A stretch of 64,000 nt of DNA from Ascidia mentula (GCA_947561715.1 OX387204.1:12653001-12717000), one strand, 5' to 3'. Positions 1 to 11,706 are shown, counted from the first letter of the stretch. Notes: generated from the sequence alone by a model not told the origin. Translations and numbers: made by a program.

Positions 1-693
1 CGGCTGGCCGTTACGACCAAACAACAATGAACTCCCGAAGTCGCCAATTTTACATCTTAAATTGGGAGTTAAAAGCACGTTTTCACACTTGAGGTCGCAG
101 TGAACAATGTATCTCCCTTCCTCGAGGGCGTGCAAGTGCTTCAGACCGTTTGTGACATCACAACCCATGCGCAGCCGGAGTTCGTAATCAAGTCCATAGT
201 TGCCTGTGTAAAGATTTCTATCAGCACCAAGCAGTTGCGCAAGGTTACCACAGGGCATGTTTTCGAAGACAATCGCTATTCCGGTACTCCATTCCGTAAT
301 TTCAATAGTTTTCAATATGTTTTCATGCCTTGCCATTATCTGGAAACGGAATTCTCTGAGAACGCTGAACAAAACGTTAGTTGTGAGTTATCGCAATATA
401 AAAACTATTAATGCCAGAAGGAAAACATGATAAAACAACTCTAGTATTCCATTCAATGCGTTGACATATAGTACGTGGTAGGCGTGGTAATGCAGCAGTT
501 TCACATCAATTTTCTGAATGTAATCTTACCGTCTGCCCGTTTGTAACATCTGGTCGTCATCACCAGTCATAGGGAAGCACTTCATTGCAACTTTTGTTTT
601 CTTGAAATATCCTGACCTCACACGAGCAAACGCACCTCTTCCAATATTTCATCTCTCGCCACGAACACACTTTATTCTGTGGGCTGGATACAT
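1..693 (-). pseudogene. TKL-like protein kinase copy K1 (partial, with stop)
   Basis: Left-edge copy of the kinase family, cut off by the window. Exon a (693-530) encodes MYPAHRI, the glycine-rich loop GRGAFARV and the VAMKCF lysine strand, ending in a GTAAG donor. Exon b (355 to beyond position 1) starts after a TTCTCAG acceptor and covers the alpha-C region (RHENI), hinge, HCDLKCEN catalytic loop and DFGSS. Compared with K2, a GGA codon before NIGRGAF is TGA (649-651), which stops the frame. The family would be a cytosolic Ser/Thr or dual-specificity kinase of the tyrosine-kinase-like group. The stop makes this copy probably non-functional, unless translation starts elsewhere. The C-lobe lies outside the window. 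Confidence 0.75.
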
Positions 694-2034
694 CTAAGCA
701 AATTCATGACAGACAAATGAATAAAGTTGTTCATTCCTCAAACCAGTATACTGCGTTGAATGCAAAAAACTTACTTTCAACCTCAACGAAAGCCATTTCA
801 AAACGAAAGGAACCCGTTGTTAAAAAAATAACGCCAACATTAAATTACAACTTACCTTGTTTCTCATTTTTGTGTTGTCAAAAACGGCCACGCAAACTAG
901 GGCGTTTCGTTTGTACTTTACAAATGCGTGTCATACTAAACAAGTGAAGTGACTGAATTATAATAGTCTGCTAGTCTCCAACACAAAGCGTCTACTGTGA
1001 TGTCACAGAAGCATTGTGGGACAAGAACGTTTTCTTCCATCTCCTGTTGCACCTGCTTTGTTTTATTCGAGCAACAGATGGGCGTGGATTCTTTCAATAA
1101 CTAGTTTCTTGGCCACAGTGTGTTCTGCTGGATTGGTCACCTTTTTGGGCATCTAATCGATCAACGTCGATTACAAGTGTAAGTCATTGATTAGTGAAAT
1201 GTATTCTTCTCTACTTTAATTTAAACTATGCCCAGCAGTCGATTATTTTGCCAACTAAATCTCATTAGGAGTAACTACAAGTAGTAATAGTGCATGTTAT
1301 TTATAAAATGTTGCTACGAATGTTGATGTTAATAATACATAAAGATAAACGGAAAGGCCAAAGAAACGTAGGATTACGGTAAAGCATGTAGCGATGCGCT
1401 AAATAAGGTATAAAGATTTACAGGATAAATTTCGAAACTTTTGACATAAACAGCAATATAAAAACTGTCAATATTCTTAAATAGTGACGCAAAGCAATAC
1501 TGTCACACTGCAATACATGCAAAAGTTTTGTGTGTTCAAGTAGAACTTCTGCGGCGTTTTGGAAATGGGCTATCATCCCCAAACGAGTTGAAACAGGAAT
1601 CTAACCAGAATAACTACCTGAAAGGCACAAAAGATGTTCAATCATTTGGATGCAAAATAAAACGGTTTTCGGTTGGAGAAAATATCTTACCAATGCTATA
1701 AGAAAAAAATTTGCATCATCTCTCAGGAGCCCAGTTTGATTCCCTGAAAAAGATAACATGTTTTATCTGGGTTGTTTTTGCAAGCTTTACTCCCAGAGAC
1801 ACCTACAATAATATAAACAATCGTTGATTTTTCTGTACAATTTGATGTCCCACGTTGCATCTGCGTGATAAATGGAAGATTGTTTTACAATGTTTTTGCG
1901 TTTGTTTGTAATAATTAAATCGAGTTCTGTTACTGTGATTTGACAATTACCAGCATTTTTATATTTTATTAAAACGAGCATACAATGCTCACTTGTTGCC
2001 ACAACTACAAGTTTAGGCATGACTATAATTGTTT
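694..2034. other. Spacer between kinase copies K1 and K2
   Basis: AT-rich sequence without a convincing gene. Parts of it are duplicated in the next spacer: the tract at about 975-1085 resembles 3535-3640, and about 1590-1620 resembles 4575-4605. It is therefore part of a tandemly duplicated kinase unit of about 2.5 kb (matching exon acceptors at 355 and 2890). Short open frames here differ between the copies and show no domain. Confidence 0.5.
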
Positions 2035-3228
2035 TCACAAACCTGTCAGAAAATCATTAGTAGCTGGACAAAACCGATCAAGCGGAACGGTGAATTCTTC
2101 TCGATTCTTCTCGTTCCCTCTCATGTGATTTTGTATATTTTGGACGTCGTTATTAATCGAACTTTCCTCGAGCTTCTGTAACACCTCCTGCAAATTCCTG
2201 TGGACTTCATCAGCATCAGGACGATCTTCAGGGTCGTTACTCCAACATCTTCTCATTTCATTGTTCATCACGGCAACAGCGGGGTTTCTTATCAGAAGGA
2301 TAAATTCGAGGAGATTTGTGTTTGGGCGTTCTCCTCTTATGACCATTTCTTTGATATCCTCTTCATCTTTGTGGGGATAAGGAATTGACAGTAAGAGCAT
2401 GACGTAAAAAACTATGCCCAGACTGTAGATATCCACTTTTCTACTAACAATAAAGCCACTGGGATTACTTAAAGCTCGTAATTGTTCTGGAGCTCCGTAA
2501 GACATTGTAAAGCAGGCCCCTGGATTTGGTTCTAACGGGTGGCCGTTACGACCAAACAACAATGAACTCCCAAAGTCGCCAATTTTACACCTTAAATTGG
2601 GAGTTAAAAGCACGTTTTCACACTTGAGGTCGCAATGAACAATGTATCTCCCTTCCTTGAGGGCGTGCAAGTGCTTCAGACCGTTTGTGACATCACAAGC
2701 CATGCGCAAACGGAGTTCGTAATCAAGTGTATAGTTGCCAGTGTAAAGATCTCTATCAGCACCAAGCAGTTGCGCGAGGTTACCACAGGGCATGTTTTCG
2801 AGGACAATCGCTATTCCAGTACTCCATTCGGTAATTTCAATAGCTTTCAATATGTTTTCATGCCTTGCCATCATCTGGAAACGGAACTCTCTGAGAACGC
2901 TAAACAAAACGTTAGTTGTGAGTTATCGTAATATAAAAACTATTAATGCCAGAAGGAAAACATGATAAAACAACTCTAGTATTCCATTCAATGCGTTGAC
3001 ATATAGTATGTTGTAGGTGTGGTAATGCAACAGTTTTATACCAATTTTCTGAATGTAATCTTACCGTCTGCCCGTTTGTAACATCTGGTCGTCATCACCA
3101 GTCATAGGAAAGCACTTGATTGCAACTTTTGTTTTCTGGAAATATCCTGACCTCACACGAGCAAACGCACCTCTTCCAATATTTCCTTTCTCGCCACGAA
3201 CACACTCTATTCTGTGGGCTGGATACAT
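2035..3228 (-). CDS. TKL-like non-RD protein kinase K2 (two exons, 339 aa, apparently intact)
   Basis: Exons 3228-3065 and 2890-2035 total 1020 nt, divisible by three. The donor is GACG|GTAAG and the acceptor TTCTCAG. Domain order: glycine-rich loop GRGAFARV (about residues 18-25), catalytic Lys in VAIKCF, RHENI of helix C, catalytic loop HCDLKCEN, DFGSS, APE (GAPEQL), helix F VDIYSLG, and CWSNDPEDRPDADEV of subdomain XI. A charged tail of about 60 residues follows. The catalytic loop has Cys where most kinases have Arg (HRD), so this is a non-RD kinase. The start was set at ATG of MYPAHRI because a splice-acceptor-like CAG precedes it in K2 and TAG in K1 and K4. The frame is open upstream to 3345, so a longer first exon or additional 5' exons are possible. 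It is likely a cytoplasmic signalling kinase; substrate unknown. Confidence 0.8.
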
Positions 3229-3345
3229 CTGAGCAAGTTCAAGACGGACAAATGAATAAAGTTGAAAACTCATAAACCTATCATCGAACATCGACTTTGT
3301 GGCAATCTTACAACGAAAACTTACTTTCAACTTTAACAAGACCAT

Positions 3346-4964
3346 TTCAAAACGGATGAAAACCTTTGTAGAAAATCTTTTAAATTTCTATTAAATTACA
3401 ATTTACCTTGTTTCCCATTTTTGCGTTGCCATAAACTGCTACGCAAACAAAACTGCTACGGGCGTTGCGTTTGTACTTTACGATTGGGTCTGATACTAAA
3501 CAAGTGAAGTGACTGAATCATAATAGTCTGCGAGTCTCCAACACAAAGCCTCTACTGTGATGTCACAGAAGCATTGTGGAACAAGAACGCTTTGTTCCAT
3601 CTCCTGTTTCACCTGCTTTGTTTATTAGAGCAACAGAGGGGAGTGGATTCTTTCAATGACGATCTACGGAATGGTTTTGAATCTTTGTTTCGATTTTATG
3701 TCTACCATCCCCAGACAATCGTACTTTCCAGCCAAAGACAAACTGTAATGTGCTACCCGACGTGACCAAGTGTTGAAAGCACTGTTTTATGAGTCGTCAC
3801 GTCTTTTGTTCTGAAAAAACTAACGCTTTGGGCATTATTGGTAAAGATTCGTTTTGACAACTTAGGTGTTTAGCAGTATGTAGGAAAAATACACATTACA
3901 TAACGCAGTCCCACTTTTCGATGATACCATCATACTCTTCGTATGTGTTGCAAAACTCCATTTTATTTCCAAACCTTTTCACGTGACAAACGACTTATGC
4001 ATAAATAATTAAAAGTCAGTGAATAAAATGTGACAATTAGTCTTTGCCATCCAGAAACTGACTAAAAATTCTGAAGCCCTATTTTTGGTATCTAAGCTTG
4101 GTAAGTCGCAACTACGCTTCCAGTTACTGTTATTCTTGCAGGGATTACCGTAGTTTAGGGGCCGCTTAGCAAAGCCGAGTTTTGGTTCGATTTTGCACAG
4201 CTTTCTTGTTTCTCATTATACCTTTTCAAAAGCGTGTTCCTCTGTTGTTTCCTGATGGCCATAAGTCATTTTCACACCATTCAAAACAACGAGGTTAAAT
4301 GCTGGTCAAACGGTTTCGATTTTGCATGAAACGTTCTTCTAAACACGTACTGGTGCAACTCCTTTTACAAGACGTAAATTAGTAAACAACATAACAAATT
4401 TAGGAGCAAGTTGTTATATGAGAAATACGCATGCAAAGGTATCACCCAGTTCTTTGTGCTACAAAACTTGTATCAACAGCGTGAAGAAAGTGATAAATAT
4501 TTCACTTTTTGTGGATGTTAGTTGTAGAAAGGACTTGAAAAAAGATTTTCGCTGTGTTTCGTGGATATCATGCAAAACCGATTTGAAACAAGACTCCAAA
4601 CAGAATAATTATCTAAAATCAAAACGAGTGTTTAATTGTTTAAATTTATGTTAAAACTTTTCGAAAAATTATCAAACATATTACCGATGTCATAATCAAC
4701 AATTTTGCACCATAACTTAACAACTCTTTTCGATTCCCTGCAAAAACGAACATTATATGTTTTATTGGGTCTATTTTTGTAAGGTCCAATTACAAATATA
4801 CATACAATGAAATACAAAATCGTAGAATATTCTGATCAGCTTGAGTCCCAATGTTTCATCTGTGCAATAAATAAAATGATGCTAAAATTTTACAAATGTT
4901 TTGTGTTAAAAGTAGACCCACGAAAATATTTTATTTTTTGAAAAACTTTGCACGTAATAAATTC
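3346..4964. other. Spacer between K2 and K3
   Basis: No supported gene. The left part repeats the K1-K2 spacer, including a shared tract at 3535-3640. The region around 4690-4960 resembles 1700-2030, the 3' flank of K2. It is therefore duplicated flank of the kinase unit. A scattering of short open frames has no conserved counterpart. Confidence 0.45.
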
Positions 4965-5632
4965 AAACCTGTCAAAAAATCATTTGTAGCCGGAGAAAAT
5001 AAGTCAAGTGAAACGGTGATTTCTTCATTATCGGCGTTCTCATTCCTAAACGTTTGATGTTTCTGACGTTTTCATCGATCGAACTCTCATTGAACATCTG
5101 TAACACTTCCTGCTAATTCCTGTTGACTTCATCAGCGTCAGGGTGGTCTTCAGGGTCGTTACTCAAACACTCTCATTTCGTTGTTCATCACGTAACAGCG
5201 GGGACGATTGTAGCTCTTAATTGCTTAGGAGCGCCGTAAAAAATAGTGAAGTAAGGCTTTGGGTTAACTGCTCGCGCTAAGCCATTAGGATCAAACAAGC
5301 ATGAGCTCCCAAAGTCAGCAATTTTACATCTTCAATTAGGAGTTAGAAGAAAGTTTTCACATTTGAGGTCACAGTGAACTATGTAGCTCCCCTCTTTGAG
5401 AGCGTGCAAGTGCTTCAGGCCATTCGTGATATCACAAGCCATGCGCAGACAGAGCTCGTAACTTAGGGGGTAACGGCTGGTGTAAAGATCTCTACCACCA
5501 AAAAGCAGTTGAGCGAGGTTACCATAGGACAAACTTTCCAAAATAATTACGGTTCCATTCGACCATTTTGTGATTTCAACTGCGTTTTAATATGTTCTCA
5601 TGTCTTGCCAATGTAAGGCAACAAAATTCTTT
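4965..5632 (-). pseudogene. Kinase copy K3 with internal deletion
   Basis: The minus strand reads from the helix C region through NLAQLL, HALKEGSYIVHCDLKCEN, DFGSS-like sequence and YGAPKQL-like sequence, then jumps near 5212 directly to the conserved C-terminal stretch (VMNNEMR, ending in PATNDFL). About 180 bp that encode helices F and G in K2 are missing. The exon acceptor is also changed: TTCTCAG in the other copies reads TTCTCAA here (about 5632). Additional frameshifts break the remainder. Close relationship to K2 and K4 is clear from the catalytic loop. A dead copy is the simplest reading. Confidence 0.75.
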
Positions 5633-5857
5633 GAGAAACACAAGAACATCAGGTATTAAATTAGCCCTGGATAAAAACAATGCATTTTAAATAATCAGTA
5701 AATATGGATTTTGTTTATCAGTTAAGGCAGTGATTTGGGAAACAGTGAGTTAAGGCATATCAACACAGGATGAGGTAGGGTGATAAAATTTAAACAGTTT
5801 ATTATCGCAAACCACATTTGTACATAATCTTACCGTCTGGCCATTTCTATCATTTTT

Positions 5858-6307
5858 TCACCATGCAGTCATAGGGAAGCACTTGATTGCAATTTTTGTT
5901 TTCTGGAAATATCCTGCCCTCACACAAGCAAACGCCCCATGTTTCCTCTCTCGCAAAAAGAGCACGTTTTCGAACTTGAGGTCGTTGTGGACCACGTACT
6001 TTGTCTCCTTAGCCGTGTGCAAGTAGTTGAGGCCGTTTGTGACGTCACAGGCCATGCGTAGGCGGAGGTCGTAAGTGAGAGGATAGTTGTCGCTATAAAG
6101 ACTTTTATCACAGAAAAGCAGTTGCACGAGGCTACCACCGGGCATCATTTCTAAGATAATCGCCGCCCCTTCAACCCATTGTGTGATTTCAAACGTTTCT
6201 ATTATGTTTTTGTGTCTTCTCAGCCGCAAGAAACCAAACTCTGTGGCAATCCTTGACAAAATATTAGCTATGAAGCAGCTCGTGATATACAAAATAAACA
6301 ATGTCAA
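5858..6307 (-). pseudogene. Chimeric kinase fragment (divergent kinase joined to a second ATP-binding loop)
   Basis: A 149-codon open frame. Its first part is a divergent kinase N-lobe: RRHKNII of helix C, MMPGGSLVQLL, YLHTAKETKYVVHNDLKFEN. The catalytic loop here is HND, not HCD. Near 5958 this joins, still in frame, to the ATP-loop exon of the other subfamily (HGAFACVRAGYFQKTKIAIKCF). The order is therefore catalytic loop followed by glycine-rich loop, which cannot fold as one kinase. The likely origin is a deletion that fused the exon b of one copy to the exon a of its downstream neighbour. The first Gly codons of the second loop are lost. The open frame may be accidental. Confidence 0.65.
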
Positions 6308-6620
6308 AATGGAGGAAGAGTGGGAACAACTACATTTTTTCCTCCAAAGGCATGGTAATCAATTTAAATCTTGTTTATTTTCGAAAAAAGCAACTACGCG
6401 GATAAACAATATACAAAGAAATAAAACGGCGATAAAACTATACAGGTTTTCGAGTGGCATCAACTGGTTTCAACTACAGCATCGGGTAATAATGTAATTT
6501 TCATACGCTCACTCGTTTTTACGAAATAATTATCTTAAAGTGACACTAAGATTAGAAAAAAAAATTAGTTTCGTTTTTTAATATAATCAAAAATTATTGA
6601 AGTTAAAAAGAAGACGAAAA

Positions 6621-7273
6621 TGTTACGAATTTTCTTTCCTTCACGTCACCTTTCACTTTTGTTAGTTATTGTATGTATTTCATTGTTTTCACCTTTCTTG
6701 CTGGCACCTTGTAATTTCACTGTTTTCTTTCGTTGTTACCACTTTATTTATTATATTGTTTTACCCACATACATTGCTTTTAAGTCTCGCACTTCACCTA
6801 TTTTCACCACACTATTTTATTACCTCCGTCTCCCCTCTTCTTCCTATTATTTTACGCTCCGTTTATTTTTGTATGCCCCGGATGTGCCGCGTGTCGAAAA
6901 GGCGCATCCTGATTGGTTAGTGCTTTTGGAGCAACGAACGATTTCCCTAAAACGTGCGAGTCTTCTTCTGGGCGTCGTGTAGTGAGCATCTCTTTTACGG
7001 TGTTGTGGATGATTGAGATCTTGGCCAGTGTCATTTTGTACTGTTTTTATTCGTTTTATTATAGTTGAACACGACGTCCAATAAGTTAAATTAGCCTGGG
7101 TTACTTTGGCTTTGTGGTGAGCCGTTATTGCAGGGTTCTGGGCAGTATCAGAATTAGGGAGGCAGCTTTGTGCAAAGTACCGAATTAGGTAGAAGGGTTA
7201 ATTGGGGGATAACATCGCCACCCAAAAACATCTAACCGCTTAATTGCAAAGCTGCCGAAATAATTCGGTAACA
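6621..7273. mobile_element. Solo-LTR-like element, copy 1 (653 bp)
   Basis: The ends are TGTTACGAATTT and (inverted) TGTTACCGAATTATTTCGG, so it begins TG and ends CA. The 4 bp AAAA flank both sides as a possible target duplication. The interior matches, in opposite orientation, the element at 36243-36866: both share the poly-pyrimidine block, the CGTCGTGT region and the tract around 7070-7273. No coding domain is visible. Size, TG...CA ends and 4-bp duplication fit a solo LTR of a gypsy-type retrotransposon; a MITE with short inverted ends is the alternative. Hydrophobic open frames within it are compositional. Confidence 0.7.
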
Positions 7274-8052
7274 AAAAGGGGCGACAGTTGTGGCGCATCG
7301 GATTTAAAAGTGAAAAAAAATGGGATCTGAAAGCAAAAGGTTGGCCACATAGGCGTCGATTTTTTATACAATAAAGAATAGAATGGCAAGCTAACAGTTT
7401 AAAGGGCAAAGCAAAACAGCAAAAACAAGATAAAGTACTGGTGCAAGACACAGTTTTATTGTCACACAGATTTAAGAACATGTAATACCATCTGCACATC
7501 ATTTGAAAACAATTATGGTTGAGTTTTGTGTGATTCGCTTTCAAAAAATAATGGTATGTAACCAGGAAATTACTTTGATAGAAGAAACGAGTTGTATCAA
7601 ACGACGGTAAATAAGATTTTCAAGGCCAGGGCAAACAGAAGGATTACCTGCAAAGCACAAGCAATATTAAGATTTCTATATCTATTGTTCAAAATAGCAT
7701 AAGTATTGCACCGGACGAAAATAACTTAAATCAATTACTTTTGTTTTTGTAATAAACAACAACCTTTAGATTTTTAAACTTACGATTACCAATGACCAAA
7801 GGTCACTGGACTGATTCTGTTCTGTGTCACTGGACTGCTTGTTGGGAACTTCTTTCAGGCGGCTTGACTGCTTTTTGATTTTCTCTTCGGGGCCACTCGA
7901 CTGTTTTTTGCGATTTCCTGCAAGGATTATGAGACAAACACATATTTTAAGGGAGCTTTTTCATAAAAATACTTACCTCCATATTCCAAAGCGGTTAACT
8001 TTGTATTTGACTTCGGTGGGAACGATTCTTCTGCGTTATATACGAATTATTG
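7274..8052. other. Spacer downstream of kinase copy K4
   Basis: No supported gene. It carries short triplicate phrases of the type CACTGGACTG / GCTTGACTG / CTCGACTG (about 7805-7905) that look like a decayed local repeat. The remainder is AT-rich. Confidence 0.35.
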
Positions 8053-9236
8053 TCAGAGAAAAGACCAAAAGTTTCGCAAACCTGGCAGGAAATCGTTCGT
8101 AGCCGGAGAAAACAAGTGAAGTGGAACGGTGACTTCGTCTTCATCATCGTCGATTTCATTCCTCCGACTTTGGATGTTGCTGACGTTTGCATCAATCGAA
8201 CTCTCACTGAACTTCTGTAACACTTCCTGTAAATTCCTGTGGACTTCATCAGCGTTAGGGCGATCTTCAGGGTCGTTACTCAAACATCTTTTCATTTCGT
8301 TGCTCATCACGGTAACAGCGGGGTGGTTTATTTGCTTAATGTTAAGCATACTTGTATCTGGTTGTGTCGCCTCCCTGCAAAGTCGCCTTTATGATATCTT
8401 CGTCCTTTTGATTAATAGGAAATTTATGAAAGAGAATTCTGTAAAGAATTTTTCCCAAACTATAGATATCCACTTTCGTGGTTGGAAGGCCACCGTTGTG
8501 CGAAGCTTGTAATTGCTCCGGAGCGGCATAAAACACGGTGAAGTGAGGCTTTGGCCTAACTGCTGGCGCTGGGCCGCTACGATCAAACAAGAATGAGCTC
8601 CCAAAGTCAGCAATTTTACATCTTAAATTAGAAGTTAAAAGCACGTTTTCACATTTGAGGTCGCAGTGAACTATGTAACTCCCCTCTTTGAGAGCGTGCA
8701 AGTGCTTCAGGCCATTCGTAATATCACAAGCCATGCGCAGACAGAGCTGGTAACTTAGGGGGTAACGGCCGGTGTAAAGATCTCTATCAGCACCAAGCAG
8801 TTGCGCGAGGTTACCACAGGACAAATATTCCAAAATAATTGCGATTCCATTAGACCATTTTGTGATTTCAAACGCCTTTACTATGTTCTCATGTCTTGCA
8901 AACTTTATGCAACGGAACTCTCTGAAATAAAAAGTATACCAGTTATTGTATACCCGTATAAAGAAATATTCATTCAAAAAGAACAGTTACAATCGATTCA
9001 ATTTATCTGTTAAATCATATTAACACAAGACTACATAGAGTGATACAAAAGTTTAATGCAAACTACATTTGTACATCATCTTACCGTCTTGCCATTTGTA
9101 TCATCTCGTCGTCATCACCAGTCTTGATTGCAACTTTTGTTTTCTCAAAATATCCTGACCTCACACGAGCAAACGCACCTCTTCCAATGTTTCCTTTCTC
9201 GCCACGAACACACTGTATTCTGTGGGCTGGATACAT
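8053..9236 (-). pseudogene. TKL-like non-RD kinase copy K4 (frameshifted in the C-lobe)
   Basis: Exon a 9236-9085 starts at MYPAHRI after a TTCTTTAG acceptor and carries GRGAFARV and the VAIK lysine. A 12-bp in-frame deletion relative to K2 removes CFPM just after that lysine. Exon b starts at 8921 and encodes RHENI, HCDLKCEN, ADFGSS, AAPEQL and VDIYSLG. The frame ends at 8342 after KATLQGG; the rest (HPAVTVMSNEMKRC, DPEDRPNADEV, to 8053) continues in another frame. A single frameshift near 8360-8375 therefore separates helix G from the end of the C-lobe. Other parts are well preserved, so the decay is recent, or the indel is an assembly error or polymorphism. Confidence 0.75.
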
Positions 9237-9499
9237 CTAAAGAACAAACATATAAATAGGAAGAGAGGGTGGTCAAGTTTAAGGAGTCGCATATAAAAGG
9301 GGCTCTCGTAGAAAACGTTGGGTCCAATTTAAAAAAAAACATGTTTCTATGACCTGTCCTGATTACAAGACAAACAAGAGGAAACTGTAACAACCATTAA
9401 CCGAGGATTAACTTTATGACAAATGTAAATAAATTTGTTATGTAAATAAATTGCAACCTATCTTTTCGGCTATTTTTGATCTGTCTTAAAAAAAACTGT

Positions 9500-9932
9500 T
9501 GCCAAAGTTTGTACGTGCATCGGAAACTGGAAAACGACTGAATCTTGTCTGGCCGGAACCGGATAGTTACCAATCAAATCCGGCCGGATAATTTGGATCC
9601 GGCAGTTTGTTAACACCGATTCGTGTATTTTATCGGTATGGCAAAAATGTTTGATTGCCAAAATGAATGCTATGTTAAGGTTAGCTTATCATGAGTGGAA
9701 CAAATAAACGTGGGCATTTATTAATATGGTATAACACGTCACGAAAAACCTTAATAACAAATAACAGAAAAATCTTACGTCGGCGAGTATTACAGACTGG
9801 GTCCCAAAAACGACTAATTTGCGAAATGTTTGTGCGTTTTTAGGACGAAAATGCTTTCCCAACTATCCGGTAAAATTAAGTGTATTATCCGGCCGGGTAC
9901 GGGTACCCGGATCCGGCGCAACACATCACTAG
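9500..9932. mobile_element. Nonautonomous hAT-like element (approximate limits)
   Basis: The right end reads, inverted, CTAGTGATGTGTTGCGCC, resembling hAT termini. The interior has GC-rich CCGG-containing blocks at both ends (around 9555-9600 and 9890-9925). About 165 bp at 9540-9705 is nearly repeated at 23160-23297 inside the gypsy remnant. No transposase is present. The left boundary is uncertain. Confidence 0.5.
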
Positions 9933-10212
9933 CTCTGATTAATCTGCTGCTTTTGTAGATTCTTTTTGATTAAGGCGGTTAAACATAGTTAATGTTGATT
10001 GAATTTGTAAGAAGAAGTTAATAAGGCTTGCTTTACGCAACAGTTCGGTGAGTTTTGTTGTTTAGCTGCGTGGCGCTGTTTCGTTGGTAAGTCATGTTGG
10101 ATTCGTGTTACAGAAAACCGCGTTATTTTTCGTGACGCGCGTATTTGACTCTGGAATAAACTGTACGTGGCACTGGCAGTTTAGCAAGCGTTGCCCGAGT
10201 GTGCGTCGTAAC

Positions 10213-10246
10213 AGGTGTGGTGTGACATAAGCATAGGAGAACATTT
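10213..10246. repeat. Array spacer marker next to a deletion junction
   Basis: The phrase GTGTGGTGTGACATAAG followed by CATAGGAGAACATTT also occurs 3' of the EGF/FN3 copies at about 13441, 19475, 30720 and 58350. Here it is followed at once by intron-2 sequence of the same gene family (AGACTTCTTATTGATT, compare about 61728). Everything from exon 3 to the gene end is absent from this copy. Confidence 0.75.
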
Positions 10247-10435
10247 AGACTTCTTATTGATTAAAAAGGATGCAAAATTTCTAATGACGATGCAATCAGA
10301 CAAATGAATCACGTTTTGTTCTGAGCTCTGCTATATATTGATATATATATTAGCGGTTAATATAATATTCTTGTAAAAGTATAAAACAAGGAAAAGCAAT
10401 TGGATTGAACAGCTATTTCAACTAAACACACAAAC

Positions 10436-10770
10436 CTTGGCAGTTGAAGCCGTCACCTACAAACCAGTCTTTGCACTTACAAGTGTATCCCCCACTTGTG
10501 TTTATGCAATTTGCCTCAACGTGACATGCGTGAGTCCCAAGAGCGCATTCATCAACACCTGAAAACATCACGTAGTTACCGACTATGAAATACTGCCTTT
10601 CCAAAAAAAACGAGACAAAATTTCACTCTTTGACCTAAAATTTTAACATATTATACTTGTTGTAAATTAGTACTCAAAATATTCTAAATGTAACATAAAT
10701 ATTTGTACCCACCTTGACATTGGATGCATGTTACAACAACCAACACGAACACCAGATAGGACAACATCAT
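10436..10770 (-). pseudogene. EGF/FN3 family copy G0, two-exon remnant
   Basis: Only exons 1 and 2 of the family remain. Exon 1 (10770-10713) encodes the signal peptide beginning [15 protein letters not shown]. Exon 2 (10558-10436) encodes the first calcium-binding EGF domain ([26 protein letters not shown]). Both are open with normal donors. After intron 2 starts, the sequence switches at about 10246 to the spacer that normally lies beyond the gene's 3' end, so exons 3-13 are deleted. If transcribed it could give only a short secreted EGF peptide. It is probably a dead end of the array. Confidence 0.8.
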
Positions 10771-11706
10771 TTTTGCAGAATATTCAGACACTGAACCCAG
10801 CTTGCTTGTGAAAACTCTTTTTTTTCCACCAACGATCAAGTTTTTCTTCAAAACTTGACAGGGAAATTAGTAAAGGATATCCTCTCGCGATATAACCAAA
10901 AACGATTGATCGATGCCAAACAAACTGTGCGGTGCGACATCGATAGCCTGTGAGACTGTCTTCCTTTGCAATAGATCCGAGATTGTCCGTCACTGCACGA
11001 CCCAAACATTTTATACATTTACATGTTACCTGACACAATGAGTGGTTGATCATTTCCATCAGAAATTAAAATTAACAAACTGTTAAAGAAAACATTGGGT
11101 TTACAGGCTTTGAAGCCCGGGCATTGCAGCCTTGCTGGATCAGCCTCTTATACCTGACATCTCGATACGATAGCTGTGATCGCCAAGTAAGGACCTGCGC
11201 AGTGGGGCGATCCAGCCAATGTGGGTTAACGTAAACTCAGTCATGCAGAATACGACCCCAGTTTCGAAACCATCTGGTTCGCAACGACTTTTTGCGGAGT
11301 GTTTTATTCCCATCAGATTTCATCAGTGCAGCTCGGTGACTGGTGACGATCTTTCCAGCTAAATTGCCAGGCGACGACTTCCACATTGTGGTGAACAAGT
11401 ATTCCGTGCTTGGTTGCTCCTTCCAACATTTCTTAATGTCCCAAAAAGGCTCATATTATATAAACGTACATGTATGTATATATTCTTTCATTGCTTTTGT
11501 AGTATAAGGTTTGGAATAAGTCGTCTTCCCATTTTTGTATTTATCATTCCAATCTCAAGAACAACTCTTCACATAGATAATAAAAGACAAATACGAAAAT
11601 GTAAATGAGGATTTACGCAAAGTCACTCAAGCATGAAGACCCCACGCTCCACTTTTATATAACCACCTGGTTCACAAGACAGTTCAAATAATTTGTGGAA
11701 AACATA
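10771..11706. other. 5' flank block of copy G0
   Basis: Repeated upstream of the other copies (for example 17365-18450, 26371-27420, 43637-44700, 62232-63260). It holds the probable promoter/5' UTR zone (10771-11060) and a conserved tract at 11330-11470 that on the minus strand reads CWKEQPSTEYLFTTMWKS. It is interrupted on the right by the hAT relic. No complete gene was recognised. Confidence 0.5.

Noticed and set aside
6620..6982. Hydrophobic plus-strand ORF, possible membrane protein
   Set aside because: It lies wholly inside the solo-LTR-like element. The related minus-strand frames at 36324-36828 come from the same repeat and are not conserved as protein.
10771..11060. ORF upstream of signal peptide exons (KCLGRAV and similar) as an extra 5' exon
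   Set aside because: Reading frame and stops differ between copies, while the signal-peptide ATG is conserved. More likely 5' UTR or promoter.
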